A program made the position numbers and the translations under genes. Below the pieces are notes generated by a model. It ran no database searches. It saw nothing but the letters and a program-made list of their open reading frames with translations, and had not been told where the DNA came from. From NCBI RefSeq assembly GCF_028372415.1, contig NC_092875.1:32692817-32756816 (forward strand): a DNA stretch of 64,000 bases, written 5' to 3'. The DNA is from Notamacropus eugenii (lineage: Eukaryota; Chordata; Mammalia; Diprotodontia; Macropodidae). Shown piece by piece: positions 38,530 through 49,929 of this stretch; within the stretch, counting starts at the first letter, position 1; each line of letters opens with the position of its first letter.

Positions 38530-39005
38530 TTAGATAGTGCTGTGTTTGCAAAGTATTTTATGACCATTATCTCATTTGATTTTCCCAAGAAAAGGGAAGG
38601 AGAAGGTAAGAAGGAACTAAGCACTTATTAAGCACCTACTATAAGCCAGGTGCTACAGGAAGCATTTTATAAATATTATCTCATTTGATAAAATAATGCT
38701 GAAATATAGGTACTATTTTACTCCCATTTTAGAGTTGAGGAAACTGAGGAAGGCTTGCCCAAGATCATATAGCTAGTCTCTGAGGCCAAATTTGAACTCC
38801 TGACTCCAGGTCTAGCTCTCTAACTCCTAGAGCACTTAGTTTCCAGTAACCCTGCACCACAGGTACTATAAGGATTGCTCTCCCCATTTTATAGATAAGG
38901 GTCCCAGAGAAGAGGAGTGACCTGCCCAAGACTATGCTACTAGGGAGTCTCAGAGACTGGCCTTGAGCTCTGATTTCTCCTGGCTTCAAACCAAACACTG
39001 TTTTT
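38530..39005 (-). repeat. MIR/Ther-1 SINE split by a second MIR
   Basis: An antisense MIR begins at 38530 (GCAAAGTATTTTATGACC), is interrupted at about 38600 by another antisense MIR (AAGCACTTATTAAGCACCTA...CTCCAGGTCTAGCTCTCTAAC, to about 38830), and resumes at about 38848 (CAGGTACTATAAGGATTGC...CAGAGAAGAGGAGTGACC). Confidence 0.6.
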
Positions 39006-39639
39006 CCACTCCAACATGCAGCTTCTAAACAAATAAAAGAGAAAAAATTTTGAGAGCTGGAATAAGTTCATACTTTGAATACACAAATGATACTATTGAC
39101 CCAGCCTGAGCAGAATGTGGACTTTGCTTCTCCAATCTTGAAAACCTATTTCCAGTAGACAGGTAATCTGATATAATGGAAAGAGTCTTCATTTTTCCCT
39201 AGGTTCTCAAACACACAGCAAGGTTTTTCTCATGAGTTCAGGACATGAAGAAACAGTGGAACCATCTCCCATCTTTCTGCAGTTAGAGGAAAGAATTTTG
39301 GAGAGAACACAATGGATATGAGGGGGTAGGACTCTGGTCCAAATCCAGCCTGGGCCCCAAGGGACAACTTGGGCATTTGTTCTTGTTTCTGCCCCCTTGC
39401 CCCATACACAAATAAACACCTATGTCTCACCTTCTCCATTCCTAAAATAAAGGATTTGATCCACGTTAACCACCTCTCTAGGGTCTGTCTGCCATGAAGA
39501 TGAGGTGATATGGGAAGGAATGAGGAGTTTAGTGCCCAAAAAACCCCTGGGGAAAAGAATCTTGCAAAAGCTGATCTCATCTAGCATGTTCTTTGGAACT
39601 GACAGGTATATCACCTGCCAAAGTTTTAAACATGGCCCT
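39006..39639. other. Unassigned intergenic DNA
   Basis: Unique sequence; nothing recognised. Confidence 0.5.
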
Positions 39640-39850
39640 GAACTAAACAATGGAGAGAAAACAGACAGGAATCATGTGTAGGAGATGGCACTGTGACTGA
39701 GTCTTGAAAGGAACTGGGGATTCCAAGAGACCATGGTGAAGACTGAAAGCACCACAGACATGGGGTGCAAATCTTGCAAAAGCTTGTAGGTGGGAGATGA
39801 AATATAGTAAGACAGATTGTGAAGGATTTTAAATAGACCACAAAAAATCT
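39640..39850 (-). repeat. L2 internal fragment, antisense
   Basis: GTCTTGAAAGGAACTGGGGA...GATTGTGAAGGATTTTAAAT fits the antisense L2 3' region. A CT/TG-rich simple stretch follows to about 40160. Confidence 0.45.
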
Positions 39851-40299
39851 TCTTTTTTTCTATGTTTCTTTTTTTCTATGTCAGTCTTTTGTTCTCTATC
39901 TCTGTTTCTTTCTCTGTCTCTTTCTGATTCTGTGTGTGTGTGTGTGTGTCTATCTCTCTGTTCCTCTGTGTACATCTATCTTTTGTCTCCATCTCTGTTT
40001 TTCTGTTTTTATATTTTGAATCTGCCTTTGAATTGTGTGTCTCTGTCTATCTGGGTCTGTTTCTCTCTTTCCATCTCTGTCTGTTTCTCTTTGTGTGTCT
40101 TTCTCTCTGTCTTTTCCCCTCTGCTTTTCTCTATTTTCTTTTCTCTTTTCCCTCCTTTTCTATCCACAGATTTAGCTGCTCACCTTCTTCAATGTCTCAA
40201 TCATTTGTGTTTTATTATCATTTTTAAAATGAAATTATATCAGGAAAGAGGGGAAAAAATAAACCAACAATTGGAATCTTATGTAGAGAGGCCATTTTT

Positions 40300-40600
40300 A
40301 CCATAACCCTTCATTCAGCTCCCAGCTCTCTGGAGCCAGGACTCAGTGACTTCTTCCTCGGCTCTCTCTTTTTCTCTCACGGAGTTGTAATTCTTAATAA
40401 GATTGGGCCGTTAAAAGCCATTGATTCCACCCCAGATCACTCTTACTGTCCCCCCCACCTCACACCCCCATCTCCCGACACACACGATCCCCATCCTTTT
40501 CCTCCTGCATGGAAATAAATACCATAAAAAGTGTGACGCCCCACTGTGGTCTGAACTAATATTTAAAATGCAAAATCACTGTGGAGGGGTCCCCCCCTCC
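40300..40600. promoter_or_regulatory. Candidate conserved non-coding element in the LHX5-SDSL interval
   Basis: Unique block free of transposon motifs in a transposon-dense region: GTTGTAATTCTTAATAAG, GGGCCGTTAAAAGCCATTG, GGAAATAAATACCATAAAAAG, CTAATATTTAAAATGCAAAA and two CACTGTGG (RUNX-like) motifs. Candidate distal enhancer, about 14 kb past the LHX5 end. Confidence 0.4.
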
Positions 40601-41064
40601 ACCCTTGTCTTGCAGTAAAAAGATATAAACAGAATAAATTACCTCTCTAGCACGGATTATGAGAATACCCATCTCCTGACCTGAATTTTAAGTCTTCCCT
40701 CCCTTGTAGCTCCATACTCTGATGATTTATGGAAAGCCAGTGGCTTCCCTGCATATTTTCCCTGTTCAGCCAAGTGATGGAGTTTACCCTTCCTATACCA
40801 TTAAAGATATTAACAACTGGACTACCTATCACTGCAAATGAGCCATTCTGATGATGAACTGAAATCTCAATAGAGCTTCTCCAAGAGCAGGCACATGAGT
40901 TCTCCTTCTCTGACTGGCCCCCAGCCCAGCAAGGCCAGGCTTTCTGCCACTTGTTCCCTAATTTCCTTTCAGGGTTGAATGGGTCCCAAGAGCCTACATT
41001 AGTGTTTTCAGGGCATGGGGACAAGGGGGGTGGTATCTGAGCCCAGTGATATGGGTGTACTTCA
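40601..41064. other. Unassigned intergenic DNA
   Basis: Unique sequence; nothing recognised beyond possible extension of the candidate element at its left edge. Confidence 0.45.
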
Positions 41065-41205
41065 TAGGATCATTGATTTAATGCTTTAAAAAAGTCATTA
41101 ATTCTAACCCCCTCATTATACAGAGGATAGAAGCAAAGACCCAAAAAGTTCCAATGACATACCCAAGGTCACACAGGCAGGAAATGTTAGAGGTGGGGGC
41201 TTACC
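41065..41205 (-). repeat. MIR3-like SINE fragment, antisense
   Basis: AGGATCATTGATTTAATGC then CTAACCCCCTCATTATACAG and CCCAAGGTCACACAGGCAGG. Confidence 0.5.
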
Positions 41206-41504
41206 CTACTTTGAATCTCTCAGAGCTATAACAAAGAATGTTTATGCCCCAGACAGGTAGCCCATGCTGTGCCCTGAGCAAATGACCCAAAACATTTCCT
41301 TAGTTGGGGAGGATATGGTATATAGGGCACTGCTCTGTGAAGGATAGGAGAAGACAGAGATCCTGGGATACTAACTTGAGGTTTCTTCTAGGAAGGTCAG
41401 TACTTGGTAGATGGTAGATAGGGGGGTGGGAGAGGATTCATTCCAGTCCCCAACTTGTAACTGCCTATTTCAACTGATTAGTGTTATCAAAGAAATTTAA
41501 GAGG

Positions 41505-42150
41505 TAACATGACCTTACACAAAACATCAGCCTAAGCAGGGAAGACCTGGGTTAGAGTTTTACCTCTGAGATGTATTGGCTGTGTGATTCTAGGCCACTC
41601 ACTCTATAAGAACAGAAACCTCAGAACAGGTGCCAATCTACAGTTTCTTTCAAGGCTCAGCTCAAGGGTGAGATACTGGTGCCTTCATTCCCAATGCCCT
41701 TGTCTATTTGACACATTCTCTCTCTCCTGGGGAGACTACAAGCTCCTTGAGGGTAAGGACTTCTTGGCTTTCACTTTTGTTTTTGCTTAAGAGTCCCTTA
41801 TTCTGAAAAATCACAGGTCTACACTGTCTTCCATGCCTGGATATACTTCCTCCTTGCCTCCAACTCAAAAAGTCCCTCTCTTCCTGTAAGATCCATGTCA
41901 GGCACTATCTTCTTCATGAAACTTTTACCGATCCCTCCAACTGCTGGTGCCCTGAATCCCAGAATACTTCATATTAAATTAATATATGTACCAAATTTTG
42001 TATTTTTGTTGAGTACCTTTTATATGTATTTCTTGCCTCCATCATTAGAATGTAAACTCATTATGAGTAAAGATTATTTAACTCTTTGTACTTGTATCTC
42101 ATGCTTAAGCACTGTAGCTGCTTAAGATATACTTTTTTGATTGGTTGGAA
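41505..42150 (+). repeat. MIR head plus L2 3' region fragments
   Basis: GAAGACCTGGGTTAGAGTTTTACC with GGCTGTGTGATTCTAGGC (MIR head, 41505-41605), followed by two sense L2 3' pieces (about 41610-41790 with ACAAGCTCCTTGAGGGTAAG; about 41815-42145 with AGAATGTAAACTCATTATGAG). Confidence 0.6.
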
Positions 42151-42354
42151 AAAAACTCAACCAACAGCTAGATGCTGAGCTCCATTGTTTCTTCGGTATT
42201 CTTAGTGCCTGAAACATTCACAAATTCTGTTGACCCCACTCTAGTTGCAATTCTGGAAATGAGAGACAAAAGGGACAAAGCAGTTGGGGACTTTAGATGA
42301 TGTCTGTTTTTTCTATTTATCTCAAGAAGGAAACCTAAGGAAATGAAAAATCAC

Positions 42355-42582
42355 ACTGAATTCAAAATCAACAGAGATCTAGGTTAGAACCTTGATTCTG
42401 ATACTTACAAGTTGTGTGACCATGGGAAAGTCATAGGATTTCTCTAAGCTTTATTCCCCTCATCTGTAAAATGTGGATAATACTCCTCAGTCTCCTACTT
42501 ATCATGAGGCTCTGATGAGAACATGCATATACACCATTTTGTAAGTCATAAAACACTAGATTAATTTTAGCTATTATTATTG
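42355..42582 (+). repeat. MIR/Ther-1 SINE
   Basis: AGTTGTGTGACCATGGGAAAG, CCCCTCATCTGTAAAATGTGG and the end TTAGCTATTATTATTG. Confidence 0.75.
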
Positions 42583-42764
42583 CTTGGTCTCTTAAACCAA
42601 ACAGAAGGTTGTCCTTCTCTGTGCTGAGGTCAAACCTTCCATTTGTACTCTTGCTTCCATCTCCTCCACATTTATTTTCTCTGTCTTCCATCTCTCTTTA
42701 TCCAGTGATTCCTTTCTTCCCTGATGCCTAAATATACACCTAGGTATCCCCAATCCTTAAAAAA

Positions 42765-43870
42765 AAACAACTAAACTTGACTTCACCATCTTTTATTGTC
42801 ATATATCTCTTCTGACTTCCCCTGCCAAATTCCTGGAAAGAGTCATCTACATTTCTTGCCACCATTTCCTTACTTCTGCCACCAGAATCCCAGAATTTCA
42901 GAGTTGGAAGGGACCTCAAGAACCATCTAGTTCAAGTCCTACCTAAAAGGAATTCCTTTTCATATGGGATGTCATATCTTAAAAATACTTTAAGATCTCC
43001 AAGGGGGGAAGAACATACCTCCTCCTAAGGAAATCCTTATATTGTTGGATAGCTCTCATTGCCTTCCCTGGACACCAACTTTAAATTGGCCCCATTACCC
43101 CTAGTTCTGCCCTTTGGGAGCAAGCAGAACAAGTCTTATTCTGTCTCTCCTTGATAGCCAGCCCTTCATATACTTGAAGATTGCTATTCTGTCTCTACAG
43201 AATTCTTTCTTCTCGAGGATAATAATGCCCATCTCCTTTAACCTATTGAAATGTGGTTTCCATCCTTATCATTTGACTAAAACAGCTCTCTCCAATGATC
43301 TCTTAACTGATAAATCCCATGCCCCTCCTCTGGGCATATAATAATGATTTCTCTGTAGCTTTTATCATTATTAACCACCCTCTTCTCCTTCATCCTCTTG
43401 TTTTTCATGGTATAGGACGTTGCCTGTCTGACTTACCCGTCTGACCATTATTTTGGAGTCTACTAGGTCATCCTTCATGTCTCATTCCTTAACCTTGAGT
43501 GTTCTCTCCTGGGCCTTATTCTCTGCTTTCTTTAAACTTTCTCTTCTGGTGATTTCCTCAGCTCTCATAAGTTCATTTAGCATCTCTATGAATATAACTT
43601 CAAAATCTATATCTCCATCCTAATTCCTTCTTTGAACTCTACTCAACACTGTATAACTACTCTCTCCACACTTATAATGTCTTCTCTCTCTGATCTAGCC
43701 TTCATACAGCCTCTTAATTAATTAATACATACAGCTGCAACCAAGGCACTCTCCAAATCAAAAGTTTTCCTGTGGCTCCCTATTACCTCTGAAATAAAAG
43801 ACAAAACTTGGTGTCTGAAGCCCTCTACTCTGGTACCTACCTTCCTCTATAATCTGATTTAATATTTTTT
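42765..43870 (+). repeat. L2 LINE (sense) interrupted by antisense CR1/L3 end
   Basis: L2 landmarks in sense order: TTCCTGGAAAGAGTCATCTAC (42833), TGATCTCTTAACTGATAAATCC, CTGCTTTCTTTAAACTTTCTC region, GCATCTCTATGAATATAAC, TCAAAATCTATATCTCC. Between about 42893 and 43250 lies an antisense CR1/L3 terminus (CAGAATTTCAGAGTTGGAAG, CCATCTAGTTCAAGTCC ... TATACTTGAAGATTGC). Both are decayed. Confidence 0.6.
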
Positions 43871-45284
43871 CCATTTTCATACTCCACAATCCACCCAGAC
43901 ACCCAGACAAGAGTAGGGGAAGCGAGGGAAAGGAGGGGAGGGTAAAAGGAAATTAGGAAAGTGTAAGCATTAACTTACAATGCAATGAGGGTCCAGCTGA
44001 AGTTATGTAACATAAATTTGTAGTGGACCCAGTTAGTAAAATTTTGTGACTTTCTTCAGCTCCAGGCAGCAATACATGAATGGGAATGAAGGTAGAGGCT
44101 GGTAAGAACAATCTCAAACTGGGTTCCATAAGGCATGGTTGTCAATAGTACAGGTAGACAAGGGATTCCAGTAAAGATAATGCAAAGTTGGAATGACTCA
44201 CCAATGATATAGGAAAGGGATGAGAGTGTAACCAGAGTACTATTGATGGCCTAGAAAATTGAGGAGTGAAGGGATTGGAGGTCCCAATAAGAAGGAAAAA
44301 TGGGGTTAATGGTCATAAGGCAGAAGTAAAGATGGAAAGGTTATGAACAGATAAAGGAATCTCAGAGTTCATGAAGATGAAAGTGGAACACTTGTGGGTG
44401 ATAGATGGTCAGACTAATAATATGATCATTTCTGTCTGGAGCTAGGGTAGAGGAGTAGGGCATGAGAACTGACTAAGTTGAGGAACTGGGAGTTTGGGTA
44501 CATGAAGGGGTATTAGTATGTATGCTGAAGTCTCCTAGCACAGGGAGAAGAATGGAAAGATGAACTGTGAACAAGAACTGCCCTCTCTATGAAAGGAAGG
44601 AGAATGTCCTGGGGTCAATGGTGAATGGCCATCAGGATCTGAACTGAGTGACCTATGTGAATCATAGGAACCTAAAAATAGAAGTTACTGACTCAAAATG
44701 GTAAAGGGAGAGAATGGAAATAGGGATAAAGAGCAAAGAGTATTTCAGTTCCTCCAACAACAACCAGTGAGTAGAGGAGGCTATGAGGGAAAGTGTAGCC
44801 AGTGCTGGAAAGGGTGTCCAGGGATGCTGTGACATCATGAGGAAGCTGGGTCTCAGGGAGAGCTAGAAGATGGAGAGAGGGAGAGAGAAAAAGGCTTAAG
44901 ATGAAAGCAAGTTAATTGGTGATAAAGAAAGTATAATGTAAGAGGTGAGAACATCTGACTTGGACTTTGGAGGGAAAGGTTGAGGGGGTAGGATCAAGAA
45001 AAGGGACAATTGGGGATAGGAAGCAGCACTGGAATTGGGGTTCAGCATCACTGGAAAGGGAGAGAATATGAGGGGGCAAGAGCATGGTAATCATTGAGGG
45101 TGTGAGTCCATGTTCTAAAGTCCTCCCCAAATATAAAGTTTGGTGACTCTTCTGCTTTTCTGAATCAAATATCAGTGACTTATCAGTATCATATTATATT
45201 ATACTGAAAAACCCATGCCAGTTTCATGGTGCTCCCCTCCACTGTGCCCTCTCCAGAAAAATGTGTATCCAGCTCCAAATTCAA
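43871..45284. other. Unassigned intergenic DNA, purine-rich
   Basis: About 1.4 kb of G/A-rich sequence on the + strand with no open frame. The style resembles antisense LINE-derived DNA (TGAAGTCTCCTAGCACAGGG, GTCAGACTAATAATATG) but I could not place it in a family. Confidence 0.4.
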
Positions 45285-45289
45285 TAAGC

Positions 45290-46770
45290 TAGCCTTCATT
45301 TACCAACCTTGTTTCACTCAGGGCTGCTATTTGGATAGCAAGAACAGTCGATATGGTGTTTACTGCCTGACAACTTCAGGAGAAATGCCAGGAGCAGAAT
45401 AGAGGTCTGTACATAACATTTGTAGATCTGACACTGTTAGTCACAAGGGCTTATGGAAAATCATGTCAAAATTTGGTTGTCCAGAGAAGTTCATCAGTGT
45501 TGTACATCAATTTCATGATGGCATGTTTACCCTGGTTCTGGATAGTGGACAATGCTCTCGTGTCTTCTCAGTCACCAAGGGAGTGAAACAGAACTTGTGT
45601 GCTTGCTCCCATGCTTTATAGCATGATGTTTTCAGTCATGTTGTCAAATGCTTTCAATGAGGATGAACAAGGTATCAAGGTCAACTACCTTACTGATGGT
45701 AAGTTCTTCAATTTGAAAAGGCTACAAGCCATGACCAAAGTGGAGGGAGTGTTGGTGCATGATTTTCTGTTTGCAGATGGTTGTGCACTCAGTGCAGCCT
45801 CTGAAGCTGAGAAGCAACAAAATATGGATCAGTTCTCTGCTGCCTGTGCTAATTTTGGCCTACTAATTAATACCAAGAAAACACAGGTGCTCCATCAGCC
45901 ACCACCACATGATCCATACATGGAACCATTGGCTACAACAAATGGAGAAGTTTTGAATGCTATGGATAAGTTCACTTAGCTTGGTAGTGTATTTTCCAGG
46001 ATGTACACATTGACAATGAGGTTGATGCATTACCAGAGCAAGCTCAGTGTTTGGGAGGCTCTAAAGATATGGGAGAGAAGAGATATTATTAGACTGACTA
46101 CCAAACTGAAGGTCTACAGAGCCATTGTGCTCACCTCATTGTTGTATGTCTGTGAAACATGAACAGTCTACTAGCATCATGGCAAGAAACTGAATCACTT
46201 CCATTTCAACTGTCTTAGGAAGATTCTGAGGATCACTTCCCAGGATAAGGTACCAAGACACTGAAGTCCTTGTTCAAACTGAACTGCCAAGTATTCACAC
46301 TATGCTTCAGAGAGCGCAGCTCCAATGGGCTGGCCACGTTGTTCAAATGCAAAATGTATGCTTGCCAAAAAGACTATTTTATGAAGAACTCACATGGGGC
46401 AGGCAATCACTTGGTGTCAGACGAAGCGATACAAGGACACTCTCAAGGTCTCTCTCAAGAACTTTGTATTTGATTGTGCGACATGGGAGACACTGGCACA
46501 GGACCACTCAGCATGGCGTGCCCACATAAGAAAAGGTGCTGTGCTCTTTGAGCAAAGCAGAATTGAGACAACACAAAGGAAACACAGCATATTTGGAGCA
46601 TCCACCCCAAATGTTCGTGTGAACTATCTGTGCCCAATCTGTGGTAGAGCATTCCGAGCTCGTATTGGTCTGATCAGTCACAGTTGGACGCACTGAAACT
46701 TCACTTTACAATGGTGATGTCATTTTGGTCCTCTTCAAGAATGACGGACAACAACCAACCAACCAACCAA
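45290..46770 (+). mobile_element. RTE-like non-LTR retrotransposon fragment (RT domain to 3' end)
   Basis: Decayed LINE coding sequence spanning the second half of the protein and the 3' end. Visible: GLYITFVDLT, VKQ-NLCA, then an open run 45599-45979 with LFADGCALSAASEAEKQQN, where the catalytic FADD is FADG; INTKKTQVLHQPPPHDP follows. Later pieces show RAQLQWAGHVVQM and a C-terminal C2H2-like CPICGRAFRARIGLISHSWTH in 46394-46696. Stop codons and frame changes interrupt it, so it is dead. The 3' end is GGTCCTCTTCAAGAATGACGG followed by (AACC) repeats. Clade is judged RTE-like from memory of RT motifs; the 5' half including any endonuclease is missing. Confidence 0.75.
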
Positions 46771-47154
46771 TTATGTTATGTTATATTATGATTATGTTAT
46801 ATTAAAGTAATACATTATATTATATACACTATATATCATCAGTAGCTTATATATTAAATACAGTAGAGCCCAGTGACTATCCCAAGGTCCATGTCTCATA
46901 CTCTTCTCCTTCCCTATGTGTTCCCACCCTCCATATTCCTCAGGACACTTGTTTAGTAGGTAAGAATTCACTACCCTCTCTCTTCATTTCTCTCCCACCT
47001 TATTTGAGATAAAGAAGACCAACTACAGTTGACCCTTTCTCTTTTCTGGAAGAAAATCATAGAACACATTGATAGGACCCAAGATCCCACAACTGCCTAG
47101 TGGCAAAGACAGAATTGTCACCAAGATATATTGGCTTCAAAGTCTGCACTTTTT
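46771..47154. other. AT-rich spacer
   Basis: TATTATGTTATATTA-type low-complexity DNA just after the LINE, then unique sequence. Nothing else recognised. Confidence 0.5.
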
Positions 47155-47405
47155 TTTTCAGTCTGGGTTTTGAGTCAAGAAGACCTGGGTTCAAATCCAG
47201 CCTCAAATTCTTCCTAGCTATATGACCCTAGGCAACTCACTTAACCTCTGCTGCCTCATCTAGAAAATGTGCTTCTTTATCTGTAAAACTGAAATAATTA
47301 TAGCACCTATCTTTCAGGGTTATAATGAAGATCAAACAAGTTAACAAATGAGTTTACAAATTTTAAAGGCATATATAAATGCTGGTTGTTATTACTATTA
47401 TAACT
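47155..47405 (+). repeat. MIR/Ther-1 SINE, near full length
   Basis: AGACCTGGGTTCAAATCCAG, CTATATGACCCTAGGCAACTC, CTTTATCTGTAAAACTG and ATAAATGCTGGTTGTTATTA in order. Confidence 0.8.
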
Positions 47406-47539
47406 ATTTTGTGCCATGAGAGATGTTAAATGAGTTTCATCTTGTATAAATTTAAAGTGACCTTGACAAATAAATGACAAGTAGATGGACACTGACCACT
47501 GAGGATAGTACTGGGCAAGGTTCAGTTAGGATCACAGGA

Positions 47540-47715
47540 CCCAGAGAAGGCCAACCTGGGTTCTTGTCCCCACCTTCCATTATCTAGCTGTGTGACCTTG
47601 TCCAATCACCTCCTTTCTCTGAAGCTCGGCTTGCTCCTCTATTTCAGGAATAATATCCCTGCCACCCAGGACTGTGGTGATGGTCCCCTGAGATAGAATT
47701 GAAAAATATTTTAAA
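47540..47715 (+). repeat. MIR SINE
   Basis: CTAGCTGTGTGACCTTGTCC core with GGACTGTGGTGATGGTCC 3' part. Confidence 0.65.
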
Positions 47716-47822
47716 ATATATTTTAAAAAGAATGATTTAGGTAGGAGGAGCTGTTATTCCACAATGTCAGAAATCCTGGATTAAAAGAGGGAAAACTCCA
47801 TCAATGATTTATTTTGTCTTTT

Positions 47823-48067
47823 TTGTCGCTCAGTTCTTTTCAATCATGTCGAACTCTTCATGAACCCATTTGGGGTTATCTTGACAAAGATACTGAAGTG
47901 GTTTGCTGTTTCCTTCTCCAGCTCACTTTACAGATGAGAAACCTGAAGCTAACAGGGTTAAGTGACTTACCCAGGCTCACACAGCTAGGAAGTGTCTAAG
48001 GTTGGATTTGAACTCAGGAAGAAGCCTGCAGACCCAGCACTCTGTGCACTATGGCTCACCTAGCTGA
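47823..48067 (-). repeat. Mar-1-type marsupial CORE-SINE
   Basis: Antisense; RTE-like tail at the left (CATGTCGAACTCTTCATGAA), core, and head remnant CTATGGCTCACCTAGCTG at the right. Confidence 0.85.
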
Positions 48068-48264
48068 CTACAGACGGTTAAAAAGATTCATGACTTATTT
48101 TTCCCCCTCTACATTATCTGATTTGGGAATTGAATCCACTGAATAAGTCTCAACCTTCTGGGACTGTGTAAACAGACACACATATACTTCACCCATTTAT
48201 TTCTTTTTCTGTTTTAAAAAGTGTACCAATTTCTTTTGGTTTTCTATCACTCTCCCCTCTTGTC

Positions 48265-48511
48265 GGGCAGGTAGGTGGCACATTGGATAGAATGCCAAGC
48301 CCGGAGTCAGGAAGACTTGAATTCAAATGCAGCCTCAGAAACTTACTAGCTATGTGACCTTGGGCAAGTCACTTCACCCTGTTTGCCTCAGTTTCTTGAT
48401 CTGTAAAATCAGCTGGAGAAGGAAATAGCAAACCACTCCAGGATCTCTGCCAAGAAAACCTCAAATGGGGTCCAAGTGTCAGGCATGACTGAAAAATGGC
48501 TAAACAATAAC
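48265..48511 (+). repeat. Mar-1-type marsupial CORE-SINE, full length
   Basis: Head GGTAGGTGGCACATTGGATAG with B-box-like region GACTTGAATTCAAATGC, core CTATGTGACCTTGGGCAAGT, GGAGAAGGAAATAGC, and tail GCATGACTGAAAAATGGC. Confidence 0.9.
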
Positions 48512-48529
48512 TTCCCTACCCAGTGTGTG

Positions 48530-48836
48530 TTCATCCTTCATTGCCGAAGAAGACCATGTCATCAGAGAAATAATGACATAACTTGCACTTGACTTTGTTT
48601 TTCTTGAGTGAGGGAGAGCTGTGCAGGTCACCAGCTTCACTTCTCCTCCAGAGCCATCTGAATCCAGTGATTCACCAAGATGACTGGAGATGACCCAGGA
48701 TGAGGCAATTGGGGTTAAGTGACTTGCCCAAGGTCACACAGCTAGTGAGTGTCAAGTGTCTGAGGTAAGATTTGAACTCAGGTCCTCCTGACTCCTGCAC
48801 TGGTACTTCACCCACTACACCACCTAGCTGCTCCTT
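48530..48836 (-). repeat. Second marsupial tRNA-headed SINE type with a different 3' tail
   Basis: Antisense: head CACTACACCACCTAGCTGC at the right, B box TTTGAACTCAGGTCC, core CCCAAGGTCACACAGCTAG, but a different 3' tail at the left (TTCATTGCCGAAGAAGACCA). In sense the tail reads TGACATGGTCTTCTTCGGC, which aligns with the end of the LINE at 46.7 kb. Confidence 0.7.
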
Positions 48837-48899
48837 CCCTCCCCAATAGCCATCCTTAGAAGCAAAGATAAAAAAAATATCTCAGGGGGAAAAAGCAGT

Positions 48900-49105
48900 T
48901 TAACAAAACCAAGCAGCATGTGATAATGGGGAAGGCATCTAACCTGGGTCAGAAGACCTGAGTTCAAATCCTGCCTTGGTCTTTCACACACCTGTGTAAT
49001 CTTGGACAAATCACTTAATCTTTGGGGGCCTCAGTTTTCTCATCTGTAAAATAAGCAGGATCAGACGGTCCTTCAGGTCCTTTCTAGGTCTAGAGCTACA
49101 GTATA
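48900..49105 (+). repeat. MIR3/Ther-2-type SINE
   Basis: GAAGACCTGAGTTCAAATCC head, CCTGTGTAATCTTGGAC, CTCAGTTTTCTCATCTG, and the L3-type tail GACGGTCCTTCAGGTCCTTT. Confidence 0.75.
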
Positions 49106-49309
49106 TGCAGTAATCTGCACCCATAGTTTCCACATCTGCAAAGGACACTGATGCACAGGATGAAGGAAGGGAATTTTCTCAGTTCTCCTTCCAGGACAGG
49201 ACTCTGCTGCTTTACCAATTTATTATTTTAAAAGCTTCAGTCCCAGTGAAGGAGATCCTGTATGTGAAGTGGCCTGAGATACTCAGAAAAAGTATGCAGG
49301 TGAAAAAGT

Positions 49310-49915
49310 CCTGTCTCTCTCTTCTTCCTCCCTCTCTCCCAATTCATTCTTTCTCTTCCTCTCTCCTCTCCTCTCTCTTTATCTCTCCCTGTCTCTGTGT
49401 CTCTCTCTGTCTCTGTCGCTCTCCTTCTCTCTGAGTCTGTCTCTCTATCTGCCTCTGTCTCTCTGTCTCTATCTCTCTCTGTGTCTCTGATTCTCTCTTC
49501 CTCTCTCCTCTCATCTTCTCTCTTTACCTGTCTCTGTCTCTGTCTCTCTGTCTATGTGTCTCTCTCTGGCTCTCTGGCTCTGAGTCTCTCTCTGTCTCTG
49601 TCTCTCTCTCTCTCTCTCTCTGAGTCTCTATCTCTCTTTCTCTCTCTGTTTCTCTTTTTCTCTTTGTCTCTCCTCTGTCTCTCTGTTTCTCTGTCCCTTT
49701 CTCTCTATGTCTCTGTCTCTGTCTCTCTCTGTGTCTCTGTTTCTCTCTGTGTCTTTCTAGTCCTCTCTCCTATCTCTTTATCTCTCTCTGTCCCTGTCTG
49801 TCTCTGTCTCTCTCTCTGTCTCTCTCTCTCTGTCTCTCTCTCTCGCTCTCTCTCTCGCTCTCTCTCTCGCTCTCTCTCTCGCTCTCTCGCTCTCGCTCTC
49901 CCCCACCCACTCTTG
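49310..49915 (+). repeat. CT-rich simple repeat with TGTCTCTG interruptions
   Basis: Six hundred bases of (CT) with regular (CTGTCT) and, near the end, (CTCTCTCG) units. The long Ser-Leu open frame through it is an artefact of composition. Confidence 0.95.
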
Positions 49916-49929
49916 CTTTCCTTCCTAAA

